DNA of 64,000 nucleotides from Megamerina dolium (taxonomy: Eukaryota > Arthropoda > Insecta > Diptera > Megamerinidae), in assembly GCA_963854835.1 (NCBI GenBank), contig OY978526.1, positions 44,096,140 through 44,160,139 on the forward strand. Direction: 5' to 3'. The notes below the pieces were generated by a model. The model was given only the letters and a program-made list of their open reading frames with translations. It searched no databases and was not told the origin of the DNA. Made by a program: the position numbers and the translations under genes. Position 1 is the stretch's first letter. Every line of letters begins with the position of its first letter. Of this stretch, positions 38,847 to 51,324 are shown in pieces.

Positions 38847-39897
38847 GTTTTTTAGAGAAATCATTTTCCGATATCGTTTGTTCTCAGTTTGGTTTGCCAT
38901 TTTTTCATGAATAGATTAATGCCAGAACAATGCATGCAAATTGTGCAAGTTCGGGAATGTTATGAATGTGCGCTACGTACATTTACGGTCAACATAGCGA
39001 TCGTAAAATGAGCGAATAATATGACCCACCATGGATTGCTTTCATACCACGTATACTCTAAATGATAATACGCAACCGCAGTAGGACCCAAAATAGTCCA
39101 TTCGCCTTCGCGCGGAAGTATTTGAACTGTTTTCATACACTTTATGAAAAATTATACGTAAAGATCTCAACCTACGACCCTGTAATATTTAGTCGGTGCA
39201 GGAAATTAATCTGAATGACCATCATTCGCGCAGTACGTTCGGTCACAAAATCAACTGAATGTCAACCCACTGTTTTATCGCAATATTCTATTCAGTGATG
39301 AGGCTCATTTTTGGCTTAATGGTGATGTCAATAAGCAAAATTGAAGCATTTAGAGTGAAGAGATTCACAAGACCCTTTTACATCCACAAAAACTCGCTGT
39401 TTCGTCTTTACTTTTTTAAAAATGATAATGGCGAGAACGTTACCGTCAACGACAAGTGCTATAGAACCTCGATTGCCGATTACTTTTTGCCATAATTAAT
39501 GGATTGTTGACTGAAGACATATATTCCGACAGACGCCGTCTTGTTGTCATAAAGCGAATCAAACAATCGACGTCTTAAAGGTAGCATTTTCTGAACGCGT
39601 TATTTCTCGAAATGGGCCAGTCGATTAGTCACCGAGATCGTGCGATTTAACACCTATTATATTCTCTGGCGCTACATGAAGTCATTGGTTTATGTAAAAA
39701 AATCGATAACTTTGAACGCCTTGGAAGACAACATTGTGCGATACGATCCATATTGCTTGAAAAAGTGGTTGAAAATTGGATCTGCATGCCTGAAATTATA
39801 TTCAAACAATAATGGCATAAAATCAATTTTACATTTAAATTTATGTAATATCGTTAGGTTTGCTTCAATTTAAAGTTGTACATCTTTGAAAAACATC
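38847..39897 (+). mobile_element. Decayed DDE transposon, relative of 12240-12990
   Basis: The plus strand carries scattered pieces of the transposase found in part at 12240-12990. They are 'ILFSDEAHFWLNGDVNKQN' (39280-39340, first acidic residue), 'GENVTVNDKCYRTSIADYF' (39432-39488), and 'ILWRYMKSLVYVKKSITLNA' with 'LEDNIVRYD' (39661-39750). Degenerate inverted ends 'gttgttttttagag' (about 38848) and 'ctttgaaaaacatcct' (about 39882) resemble the termini of the other copy. Many frameshifts and stops. Confidence 0.75.
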
Positions 39898-40640
39898 CTT
39901 TACTTATTGGTTAATACAAATGGTTTGGTTTCAGTTGGATTGTATTTACAATATTTGTCTTACATATAACAAGTCTATTGGACTTAGAAATAGCATGTGC
40001 GATAATGCTAATATTAATGTGCTATAAACGATTAGTATTTAAATATAGCGACAGACATTTGTATAGGCATAGTAATTTTAAGAATTACCTACATAATATA
40101 TGGCAAAATACACTGAAACCACCAAAACCATTGAAGTGCGAGTGCAGCTAGCTTTAAGAAATATGACGACACTCTGCAATTGAATGGTTAATCATTTAAT
40201 ATGTTTTTGAAATTGATAAAATAGACCAGTAAACCTTTATCACATTCAAAAATCTGTCACCAAAAAAGTCAAAGCAGACGATGGAATTTTTTATTTCATT
40301 TACAACAAAAAACACACATTACAAACAAAGATATTATTTATCAATGAAATAATGAAATAAGATGCAATTACAAACCATTATCTGAAGTTAAAATTATTTC
40401 GTGAGTGTTGATAGATTCTTGAAATTTTTTTTTGAGATTTGGGAACCAATTTTCGTTTCGGTGGATGGTCAAACATAAATATATGTTTGGAACAAATTGA
40501 CGGACAAGCAAGGCGGTAATAAGCGGAGAATTGTATGTATGTACGTATGTACATATATATACATACGCATTTTTATATCGAAAAATTACCACCATATCTA
40601 ATTGCGAAATTTTACACTATATATATATTTTAGGGATTAG
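39898..40640. other. Non-coding stretch
   Basis: AT-rich DNA with a short TACGTATG-type repeat near 40530-40565. No gene recognised. Confidence 0.5.
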
Positions 40641-42600
40641 CCGAATCAGACCACTTATATGGGTCCCTTTTCGCCCGTGTGTTAATTATTTGTTCGGTTG
40701 TAGAATTCTTCTACTTCCTTCCTCATAATAACATCACGCGTTATTTCAAGCATGTCTTTGTGGGGTATGTTCGACATTTCGAGTTCATCAATAAATTGGC
40801 GACCCAGTGTGGACATCCTCCTGCTTGTCAATGCAGGACACTGGCACACTATGTGCGCCGCTGTCTCTGCCTCTTCCATGCAGAGACAACAAGACCCATC
40901 TTGCTGAGGTGGTACCTGAAATTGCCATGCCCAGTTATTAATGCAGTCAACCAACTTAGAGTCATTCGTCCTAGACTGAGAGTCCTCCCCGATTCACTGC
41001 CCTTTGATAGCCTCAACGAAGCCTTTGCCTGTCTACAAGTAGATAAGTTCTCCCATCTCGCGAGATGAAGTTTCTTTATCCACTCCAGACCAGAGCAACT
41101 ACTGGTTCCGGTCCATAAAATTCAGCTTCAGATCCTTGTCTAGCCAAGGCGTCTGCAGCTTCATTCTGTTCTATACCAATGTTTCCCTTCACCCACATAA
41201 GAGTAATCGCATTACTACGAGCACACCCATTAAGTTTCTGAACACATTCGAGCGACAACTTAGAAGATACCGTAGGTTGTTGCAGCCGCCTGACCACCGC
41301 CTGGTTATCGAGTGCTAGCAAGATTTTCTTACCTTGCACCTTTCCAGCGCATGCATTAGACCAAGCATTTCTGCTTGATAGACCGATACGTATCTTCCCA
41401 TATTCAGAGTGCATGCCAGTCCCAACTCTTTAGAGAAGATTCCAGCACCCGCTCTGCCATCCATTAATGAACCATCTATAAAAATACTGATGTCATTTTC
41501 CTCACATACATCATGTGTGAGGCCGTCTTCAATGAGTGTTCTGTGTGACTTTTCAGTCATCTTCAGCCTACCCATTCCCTCCATTGGCATTTGCGCCTCC
41601 TTTACACTGCTATATAGCAGTGACAGGATGCCCCTGTGTCTTATCTCTGTGCCGAATCCATACCAATTATTGATTGTCTTCAGACGTAATGCTGTTAATG
41701 CCGCTGACTTCATAATATGCAAGTCCAACGGCAGCAGCCCGAGAAAGACTTCCAATGCTTCTACTGGGGTCGTCCGGATCGAAACCAATCTTATCGAAGG
41801 CACCTTCTATATCCATAAAAGTAGACATAGATATCCCTCCACAAGACAGTTTCCTCTCCGCTACGCGAACGAGTTCGTGCAGGGCCGTTTCAGTGGATTT
41901 GCCAGCTCTGTACGCGTGCTGACACCTACTCAGTGGTTTTGTCAGAAGCGTTGTCCTTTCCATGTAGTCCGCCAGTACTCCCTCCATACATTTAAGCAGA
42001 AAGCAGGTCAAGCTAACCGGCCGGAAAGATTTAGCCTCTGAGTAGTCCCTTTTTCCCGGCTTTCGAAGAAAGACAACCTTAGTCTCTCTCCATTGAGTCG
42101 CGATATATCCTGTAGCCAGGCAAGTAATAAATATTCCCAGAAGCCTGTCTACCAGAGCTTCTGGACCCCACTGAAGTAGGGCTGGAAATATCCCGTCTGT
42201 ACCCGCTGTTTTGAATAGAGAGAAACGCTTAATGGCGTTTATCACTCCATCTCTGGTGACTATCCTTTCAGCTTCCAATCTTTCATTCCTGTTTGCACCC
42301 TTGCGGGTGGCTTCCCAAGGATCTTCCGATCTAAAGCTTCCTGGAAAATGCACCTCCTTCAGGTATTTCAGTGACTCTCCGATTGTCTCTGTAAAGGATC
42401 CATTGGTTTTGCGAATTAATCCCAACTTTGATACCGGGTCCTTTGATATGATCCTCTGTAATCTACATACATCGGTCATATCTTGCATATTTGAGCAGAA
42501 TTCCCTCCATATTTTCCTTTTACGGTTGTGTAGAGTCTTCTTCAGCTCCCTTTTCTTTGACTTGTAGTCGTCCCATGCGTTGGGGTCCCCTCTCATGTTA
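40640..42600 (-). mobile_element. Second RNase H-bearing LINE (LOA/I-like), palm deleted
   Basis: Minus-strand ORF2 remnant. From 42596 it has the linker ('RKRKIWREFCSNM') and RT fingers ('FSLFKTAGTDGIFPALLQWG', 'RPVSLTCFLLKCMEGVLADY'). Then come 'QHAYRAGKSTETALHELV' and the first palm Asp block 'STFMDIEGAFDK' (about 41800). The frame then jumps to the thumb ('EALEVFLGLLPLDLHIMKSA'). RNase H follows ('ISIFIDGSLMDGRAGAGIFS', 'AEMLGLMHALE', 'LALDNQAVVRRL', 'WVKGNIGIEQNEAADALARQ'), then a Cys-rich end 'CCLCMEEAETAAHIVCQC', stopping at 40682. The catalytic YADD is missing. The family differs from the LINE at 34539. Confidence 0.92.
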
Positions 42601-45410
42601 GCATTTTACACTAAGTGGTCACATACGAATATTTATTATAATTAACCATTAAAAGTACTCTTTAGAAGAGATTTTGAATTATATTTTATACAAACGCCTC
42701 CATCGAGTTCTACGTATCACAATATTAATGTGTCTTTAAGTTGTAGCGACCATACGCTTTAATTTAAGTGCGCATACATTTTATAAGCCAATGCTACGAG
42801 CCTGTCATAAAAATCTGCATCAAGACCAGGCACGATTTACGCACCCACCTACCCCCCCATCCCCCCCCCCCCCCCCTACTTATCTTCTGTTCAATTGTAA
42901 CAAAGTTTCTTATAGACAACCACAAACACATACATACAATGTTAACATTTTCATATTCCTCACATTGTCATTGACATTGACATCATCAGACAATTCAAGT
43001 TATCAAGGAAGTTCAAGGGATTTTCATTTCGAGTGAAAAATCATAAGTTAAGTCTCTTAAATCTTTTATTAGGGATGTTTTTTAGGCAACGAATGCCTAC
43101 GTGTGTGCACGAACCCTTTTAAATAAATACAATAAATGGGAAATGTACATAAGCAAAAAATTACAAGACCGTAGTAGGAGAAAATAAAATCAAAATGAAA
43201 CCGTTAAGTGGTTCAAGTATCAAATGAGTATCCTTTTTACCCATTTTATACTTACATGCTCTTAGTCGATATACGTGTGGGCGAATAAGTAATTCGCAAT
43301 TCTGCGACTATGAGAATGATAAATTTGACAAACATGATGATTATTGTACTTATGTATGTTTATGTTGGTGACAGAGTTTATTTGATAATTTTTACAAATT
43401 TTAACAAAAAATAATTAATAAATAATTACAAAAGAAAAACATTAGTAACAGTTGTCAAATAGAAAGTTCTTGCGATAATTACTTGTTGAAAAACAATGTT
43501 TACCATTTAAATTCAACTCTCATCGCGAAATAAGCTGAAAGTAAAACACGAAAAACCAGACATATAGTATAAACGAGTACATATATGTAATACATTTATA
43601 TACCTATACATATAGATACATATATAAATTGATTACTTTATTGATTGGTTTCAATTCATATACTTGAAGAGTATATAATAAATATACGTCACTCCCTAGA
43701 TTATTGCTGAATGCTTTATTTGGTGGCATCGACTACTTTTATTTATGATTATCTAACCGTAATCAATCTCTTCCTTACTGTTGTTTTGTTGTGTTGCTCT
43801 TGGTTATTCCTTCATCAGGTGCCTACCATTATGAAGTGAAGAAGGGAAATTAAAAAGAGCAGTCCCAGACTTTTTATGGCTGCAAGGGTTATCAGCAGCA
43901 CAAGCAGCACAAGCTCATAAATCAATAAATAAATAAATATGAAATAACATTTAAGTGAATTATAAGAAGCCATAATTATATTCTGGGTTAATTATAATTT
44001 TTTGTTGTCTTCGCTTTGCTTTTGGGAAAAGATCCGTATATGGAGCATGTGGAAAAGGCATCTTCTGGGAAATAAAACCCACAACGTAGCGTATACTTAA
44101 TATGAAATACTCTACTTTCTAAGAGGTGGTTAGACGATTGGAGTTTTCCATGCCAGCTTATGCTGCTTTTATTCATATTATTAATTATTCTTCATTATGA
44201 TGACGATGATGTCAAAGGTGACGACAAGGAGGTTTTCAATTTTATTGTTTATACAAGAGAACATCAAAGATAACACGATTAGAGTATGGGTGAATACATG
44301 CACACACATACTTAGGCATGTATAAGAACAAAGTGTATGTGTGTGTGTGTTGAGCTACGACAAACTCTGATACAACGTTTATAATTAACAAATTTTGCCT
44401 TAGTCAAATAAATAAATTTCCAAACGATTTGAACGCTAAGTAATAATATTGTGACGTCTATAGTTGTCTTCGAGAGCTGATTTGTGTTATCGGTTACATC
44501 GTATACCTACACAAACACTGCCGCACATAAAACCTTATGCATATAGTGCATGGATACTTAAATCAATCAACCAAACATGATAATGCTCATAACAAGGCTG
44601 CCGTTCGTAGTTCGGGCTCATTTGAGTGGGCGTTTTCTAAGAGAACTTCAAAATTTACCACATAAAAATCGTGGTATTCGTAAAAACGATTTTGGGCAGA
44701 AAGACGTAGCTGGTTCGTATAAAGCGCAATCTGGAGGTGTCATTTCGAGCAGATGGAGCCGCCTCGTTCGTTTCTCTATTGTTTATGAGGACAGACTAAC
44801 AACTTAATACATCCCCAAAGAAAACGATCCAAAGTTGTCAAGTTGTAATCGTTAAGGCATAATCACAGATTTATCGCGCGAAATTAATCGTTTATCAATA
44901 TAAACTTATGTCAATAATGTTCTGGCCGGTATCCATAAACCACATCAAACATTGAGTGTAGGATCTATCGGTGACTCAATGAAAGCTTCTAAATTTTTCA
45001 AAATGCTAATATTTTCCCTGCTGACGGGGAATAAAATCAATCTAGATTGTGGCCATTTATCAAACGTATGGGGCGACAATATTCAATATTCTTATATGGG
45101 CTAGATCCGGTAAGCTGGAAAACAAAACACACTATATAATGTATCTGGGGATACGTATTATTAATTAGAGTTACTCCAATTACTTGCTACGATGGATGAT
45201 TATGTCGACCGTTAAATGGATGTAGTGCACGGTATCTAAGTTTCGCGAAATAAATTTGGAAGCGTTGCTCTGGTGAAAGTCTCTTCATGGCAAATCAGAC
45301 TGAGTTCATATCTGACATCGGCGGTCAAATTTTGGAAACAGTGTTGCCATTAAAAAAAATAAATCTGTCGAAAATTCGTACATCAATTCACTCAATTTGA
45401 GCACGCGTCA
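42601..45410. other. Non-coding stretch with poly-C run
   Basis: AT-rich DNA apart from a 16-base C run at 42861-42876. A 76-codon frame at 44577-44807 has a slightly less AT-rich composition but matches nothing I recognise and lacks homologous blocks. No gene is supported. Confidence 0.5.
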
Positions 45411-45411
45411 A

Positions 45412-45740
45412 AGATGGACACCACTAAAGAGAAAATATGCCATATTTAAGAGTTCTTCTTTGATAAAGGCGAAAACGCAAACCAGTTGTAACAGCCAATC
45501 ACGTGCAATTTTGGTTTCGTAGATTCCATTCCGGCAATTTTGACGTCAAAGGCCAATTGTCGAAAATATCGATAAAATAATGGAAGTCGTCGAGTCTGAC
45601 CGTCAAGTAAGCACTATTGCCCAGGAGCTAAATATTGCACAAAAACCGTTTGGAACCATTTAAATAAGGCTGGATACAAAAAGAAGCTCGATGTATGGGT
45701 GCCACACGAGTTAACGCAAAAAAAACCGAATTACAATGTA
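45412..45740 (+). mobile_element. Mariner N-terminal fragment
   Basis: Plus-strand pieces of a mariner DNA-binding domain in shifting frames: 'FRFDSGNFDVK'-like sequence near 45520-45550, 'VESDRQVSTIAQELNIAQ'-like sequence near 45590-45645, then 'HLNKAGYKKKLDVWVPHELT' at 45657-45716. The catalytic part does not follow. Neither terminus was found. Confidence 0.75.
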
Positions 45741-45912
45741 GTCCAGCATTGGTGTCTTCGAGAGCCTTCTTCATGTCTAACATATTTTCAGAATTTGGTA
45801 TATTTCTAACTAATAGAAATTTTTTCACTGATGATCAACTTTTTGGAATTCGATTAAAGATGTGCGTTGATTAAACATTGATCTAGTTTTGTTTTTGCAG
45901 TTGATTAATTAA

Positions 45913-47517
45913 CCCTTCGTATCTTTTGGATATTTTTATTGTTGCACATTAAGTTACCTAACATTGCATATATTTCATGCAGTTAAGCTAAGAATAATTA
46001 TAAGTAGAAATGAATGAAGTAAATTAGAAGTTAACTATACATATATAGATAAAGTTAGTACCAAATGGTCGTAATAGTAACGCCACAATAGTAAGATTAA
46101 CAATTTTGTTATTTCTCTAAGATACAATAGATATACCAAAAATATCAACCACTGCAACGTATTCATCCCTATATTCTTCGTGAAAATTTCCCTTCATAAC
46201 TTTTTCGTGTGGAAGTTTCAAATTTGGAATTTTGTTCTTTCCGCGTTCAGATAGTCTCCTCATTAAAGGTGTTGAAGTGTAGAACATTGTAGTTCATTTG
46301 ATAAGCACAAGTCGCATCAGCCTTATAACAATATTGGCACTTGAACCCAAATTAATTTCATTCTTGTTCACTTGAATTCGAATTGAATTTTTTATTTCGA
46401 AGATACTTCTTCAAATACGATTTGTATGTATTTTATAGAACGCAGTGGCCCATTTACAGAGAGACTACTTTCGAATGGGATTTATTAAAATTGTTCTATC
46501 TAATGGGAAAAAATATGGCGAAATTTGTTTCTTTTTTGATATTTTGATCATTGATATTTAAATGATTCATGCTTTCCTGTATTAGCTTGCTTCCGAAATT
46601 GATCGAAAGTGGATAAACGCAATTATTTCTCGATTTTACGGACCCTTTTGGCAAGTATATAGATTGGATATTTGATATTTGAGTATTTCAAGTACATAAC
46701 TGCAAGCTCTAAAAATGTTGAGGAAATGCTGATCTTTTTAAAGATCATCATAAGATAGCATCAAAATCTTTTCACTTCCAAACTGTTCCTTCAAATATTG
46801 CATATCAAAAATAGATTGACTTGATTTCATCTTCTCTAAATTTTTCTCATTCTGGGCCATATATTTGTTTCTTGTATTATACTCCTCATCGATACGTATG
46901 CGACGGCGTTCAATATCATCGTTATCGTCATAATTGAAGTGTGATCTTCATTTTGATTCCATTTTTCTACTATTTCTTCAATATCTTCAAATGTTAATGC
47001 CTTGTAAATAGGTTTTGCTCAAATGTACAGTATGCAATATAATTATATGGGTGCCGTAGTTCAGTGGTTAGTGTGTTCGCCTTCTGATCTGTAGGTCGTG
47101 GTTCAATCCCCGGCTGATGCATAACAAATTTAATATCGATGAGATTTTTCTTTCGAACGGTACCCACCTGTCGGCAAGCAATTGGCAATTCTTCCGACAG
47201 TAACAACTTGCCATGAAAACGCTTCTAAAAAAAAAGAACTCTGTGACAAAGCTCAGAAAAAGTGATGGCACAAGTGTTCTGCCGTTCGGAACCGGCTAAA
47301 ATAAGTAGGTCCCTTCTAATACTGTCCAAATTTAAGACGCACAACAGTAATGGAAGAGAAGCTTGGCCAATGAGCCCTTTGGGGCTTTATGTGCCACATA
47401 TTTATTTATTTTATTTTTTACATATACATAATATAGTGTTATATTATAAAGTTGATAAATTTATTGTTTACTTTTTATACTTTGCATGCATGCCATGTAA
47501 TGCCAAGCAACGAAGGG
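45913..47517 (-). mobile_element. piggyBac element remnant with nested SINE
   Basis: Bounded by TTAA on both sides (45909-45912, 47518-47521) and by short inverted termini CCCTTCG...CGAAGGG, the classical piggyBac pattern of a CCC start next to TTAA. On the minus strand decayed transposase pieces read 'FYTSTPLMRRLSERGKNKIP' and 'NLKLPHEKVMKGNFHEEYRD' (about 46150-46300). These fit the piggyBac block D-N-F-x-T-S-x-P-L and the following T-G-T-x-R/W-x-D-N region. Further upstream is 'ERRRIRIDEEYNTRNKY'. The frame is heavily broken. The SINE at 47047-47419 sits inside near the right end. Confidence 0.78.
47047..47419 (+). repeat. tRNA-derived SINE, copy 4 (best forward copy)
   Basis: About 372 bases. 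The tRNA-like head has the A box TAGTTCAGTGG (47057-47067) and B box GGTTCAATCCC (47100-47110), the two internal RNA polymerase III promoter elements, 32 bases apart. The body follows ('gaacggtacccacctgtcgg', 'ctctgtgacaaagctcag', 'ctgccgttcggaaccggcta', 'aataagtaggtcccttctaa'). The tail reads 'tgtgccacatatttatttat'. The head is tRNA-like but its anticodon arm does not fold cleanly, so the parent tRNA is not named. It lies in the piggyBac remnant. Confidence 0.92.
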
Positions 47518-47521
47518 TTAA

Positions 47522-49460
47522 ATCATTTTTTTAATATTGCTCATTAAACTAGTCGTTTTATGTTTATTGCTATGCTTTTTAGAGCGGCATGACAATGCTG
47601 TTTGTTAGACAGCTAACACATAATATCGTTTTGCAAAAATTTATTTATAATCTATGAAGTGTAACAAACAAAAATCGAGATTTTTAACCATAATTGTATT
47701 GTATTTTGTATTTTCCATTTTATCACTGCGAAAAACGTATTTATACGTACTCAGTTTCTGTCTGTATTGCCAAAAGCCACTTTTGTATTACTGCACAAAA
47801 GCACTCACATACCCATGAGATCGAAACCATCTGTGGTGGTGTTGTAATTCTTTATAATAGAATATACATACTTATAGTTAATCTGCTTATTGAGTTTTAG
47901 TTTTCAGTTTATTGCAAAAAAAAAAAAAATGAAAACATCATGACGCATTAAGCAAATGCAATTTAAAATAAAAAATATTGGAAAAAATAGAATAAAGTGA
48001 AATGAAAAACATTGAGATATGATTTTATGCGGTGCGAAGAAGAATGCTGTAATAAAGATGTATGAGTAGAACGTTATGATGGGATTGTAACAAAAGAAAA
48101 GTGCAAAAAAGTTAGAATAAAGTCAACAATATGCACTACTATTAGCATTGCATGTATGCAGCAAACTTTAACAAAACTTTTTGAATACTTTTCGTTTTGC
48201 ATCGTAAATGTTTTTATTTGTGATCAATTCGTGCGTAAGTTTACATACTTAGTGAAAGTGTTTACATGTGGAAATGCTTATCACAATGAATGTTGTGGTT
48301 TATCTGCAATTTATAATAAATAACAATCGGTTGCACATAAGCATATACAATATTAGTGTTTGCAATATGATAAGCGCAAGCGTTAATCATGAAAACAAAA
48401 ACATATGGAGTCTACCAAAACAACAACAACAACAACAACAAAACCCACACACACGCACACAAAAAACCATTCCATTATTAAGTGCAAATACCTGTTTTCT
48501 TACAAAGTAAACACCAGACTAATATTTCATTCAAAAGTTAATTATTATTTCAAATTAAAGTAGCTATTTAGCTTTAACAACTTTAATTGTAATGCAAAAA
48601 CACATATGCCCACTACTCAGGTCCATATATTACTTATGTTATGGCGGTGTTTAAATACTTACTACAATTATTTTTAGTTTTGCGTAATTGTCGAAACATT
48701 TGTCACTTGTTGCATTTTTTAACCGTCACTAATGAATTTGAAATATGTATTTATTTGTATGTAAGTATGACCCAACGATAATAATAACCATAACAACGAC
48801 TATCACAAATCCGTATAATTCCATTAAAGTAACAACAACAACAACAACAACAACAAGCATAATTTCAACCGGTTTAGCTGTTATGCGTTTCTCAGTTTCG
48901 GCTAATACATAGTTATTAAGTGAGTGAGCCGAGTTCGTATGAACGTCAATCATTTGCTGTTGACAAAAATAAAAATTGCAACAATAAATATTATTGTATG
49001 AATATATGCATGAAAATATCAAGTGCAAGCAACAACCGATGAATTATTAGAAACGACTTTACAAACATACAGACACACATGCGCATACTGTCTTTAATCA
49101 TGGTGCCATACACTATATATCCATATGTGCGATAAAATTGCAATTTATTGCATACGCTTTCTGCGTTGATATACTAAATATTAGAAATAACGGCAAATAA
49201 AAATAGAAATATAATTTCGTTATTTCAACTCTCTTCTTCCTTCGTTCAAAAAAGTAATAATCTAATTTTATGCATACACGCTCTCTGTCGTGATGCATAG
49301 TGAAAGTGAAATTGAAGCGAATAATTTAATTTAATTTTGATTAAAATGCAAAGCAAAAGAAATCGATTTTTTTTCGCGTAGCGTTAATAGCGGATTAGCA
49401 GATAGTTTTTGTCTTTTTTTTTCTACTAAAGGTTGATTTTAAATTGACTGGTGAGAATTA
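47522..49460. other. Non-coding stretch with CAA-type microsatellites
   Basis: AT-rich DNA with (CAA)n at about 48419-48441, (AAC)n at about 48830-48856 and an ACAC-rich run near 48447-48461. No gene recognised. Confidence 0.6.
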
Positions 49461-49464
49461 TATC

Positions 49465-50400
49465 AGCTCAGTCCAAAAGTTAGTGCGTTTTTCTTAGGTG
49501 TTTTTAAAATAAATAAAAAAATAAGTTTTTAGTATTTATTAATCAATAATGTATTTTTCTGCAGTATTTACAATGTCTTCCCAACGTTTAGCCAAATTTT
49601 TAATTCCCTGATTTTTTTTAATTCTTTGTCTTTGGAGCCAAAATACGCGTCGATATCCCTTTTTACAGCTTCTTTTGAGGTGTAGTTCTTCTTACTTAAA
49701 TGGGACTGAAGTCCGCGAAAAAGGCGATAATCGCAAGGTGCAATATCCGGAGAGTATGGTGTATGCGGCATTAGTTCCCATCCGAGCTCGTTGAGTTTTC
49801 GTAAGCTCTGTCTTGCGGTATGCAGTCTTGCATTGTCGTGATGAAATAAGGCTTTGAGTCGAGCAGGATTATTGTAAAGGACCCATATTTCGTCCCTAGT
49901 AACAATACGGTTCAAAAAACTCTCATTTTCAAGCCGCTGTAGTAGCTGAGAACACACATTCACTTTCTGCTGAAGGTATGCGACGGAAAGTTTATGCGGA
50001 ACCCATTTTTCCAGCTATGGAACCTTGCCCAATTGAATCAGGTGTCTGTAAACTGTTCCATGTGATGAATTTGACCTTCCAGCCATCATATCGACTGTAA
50101 AACTTCGCTCAGCTTCCACGAGTTCCAGCAAGGCATCGGAGTTAAAGACCCCAGGACGACCAGAGTGTGGGACATCCTCAACGTCACAATCACCACTTCG
50201 GAATTTGGAAAACCACTTTTGCGCAGTCCTTACACTCACGGTATTCTCCCCATGGGTTGTGTTTATTTCTACAGCAGCAGTTGCAGCAGCATTTTTTCCA
50301 TTTTTATAAAAAAAAAAGTTCCAAGATTCCATTTTATTTTTTAACAACGAGTGTTTCTATCTGCGATTAATATCACTTGTTGAACGCACAATACATCAGA
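49465..50400 (-). mobile_element. Mariner copy with one stop and an internal deletion
   Basis: A single minus-strand frame from 50347 to 49568 encodes mariner transposase, interrupted only by TAG at 50015-50017. The N-terminal half reads 'SVRTAQKWFSKFRSGDCDVE', 'SGRPGVF' and 'SNSSHGTVYRHLIQLGKVP'. After the stop comes 'LEKWVPHKLSVAYLQQKVN'. The catalytic half has 'IVTRDEIW' (first Asp), 'HHDNARLHTARQS' (second) and 'HTPYSPDIAPCDYRLF' (third). Between the first and second Asp about 75 residues are missing compared with full-length mariners. It would therefore be inactive even without the stop. Element termini were not paired; a possible left end is near 49470. Confidence 0.9.
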
Positions 50401-50699
50401 GAAAATAAAAATAGTTCCGTTATCTCACACGAATCATTTTTTGTACGCAAAAAGCACCTACTGTTAAAATATTGTAAAAATAACAAGCCAAACAAAAGGT
50501 TGAAAATTATTATTATTATTATGGATAAGAAACCATCGATTGAAATCAGCCACCATTGGTTTACTCATTTTCGGTGCCGTGAATGGTTGATAAGGTGCCA
50601 TAAAGCGGGATAAAGTGCGCCGAATGGCAGATCTACACCTAGACAAGAAATGAAACCTCACACCTCACATCCTGATTCCTCTCTCACTTACACGTTGTG

Positions 50700-51185
50700 G
50701 CACTGTTAAAAACAAGTGGACATTTGGTAATCAGCCACAATGGAAAAAAGGGGAACCGGCGAAAGGGGTTTGGGCATGAGGTTGGAAACCTTGTCTTCCA
50801 AAAATATCTGTGTCACAGAAGTGAATAAATAACTCCCAGCGACGGTGATCTGGAAAAAATGGACATTATATCAAAACAGAGCAACAAGAGCTATGCAAGA
50901 AGTGCGGTGGAGTGGAAGCGGCAAACGAAGATATGATTTTTGTTATATCTGCAACAGAAAACAACACACCTTGTTAGTTTTTGTGGTTTGTGTCAGCCTC
51001 AATTAACATGTCATTGGTTTTCTCAGCATCAGTGAAAGGCTGTACGTAATACGGATAGCATAATTATGACCCACGTGTCCACAAAAAAGCTCAGAAGAAG
51101 AAAAAATGTCTATGATAGTTTGGAAAAAGCATACGATAAGTGCACAAAGTACGATGTTAGGATTATCATCGATAGCTAATAATAG
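50700..51185 (+). mobile_element. LINE endonuclease remnant
   Basis: Plus-strand pieces of an apurinic-type endonuclease domain in several frames. They are 'RGLGMRLETL' (about 50765-50795), 'EVRWSGSGKRRYD' (50900-50938), 'VIGFLSISERLYVIRIA' (51012-51062) and 'SLEKAYDKCTKYDVRIII' (51117-51170). The order and the G-I-S-E-V-R-W-like motif match the endonuclease of the insect LINE family whose RT ends are at 21259-22634 and 60075-60680. It ends abruptly before the G-D-x-N motif. Confidence 0.75.
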
Positions 51186-51324
51186 GGAGCATAATGTTCT
51201 ATAGAAAATATGTGTTGGACAGGAAAACTTCTGCGCCAGTAGAAATAATTTTTTCTTCAGATCCGGACTTTGGAACTAAAATTTTGGTTGTATTCAATTT
51301 TTAATCTAATTTAATTTAATTTAA

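Noticed and set aside
44577..44807. 76-codon frame with ordinary composition
   Set aside because: No homologous block, splice signals or repeat relation could be recognised.
47048..47120. Apparent tRNA gene
   Set aside because: The A and B boxes are clear, but the acceptor and anticodon arms do not pair properly and the same sequence heads several dispersed repeats; it is the SINE head.
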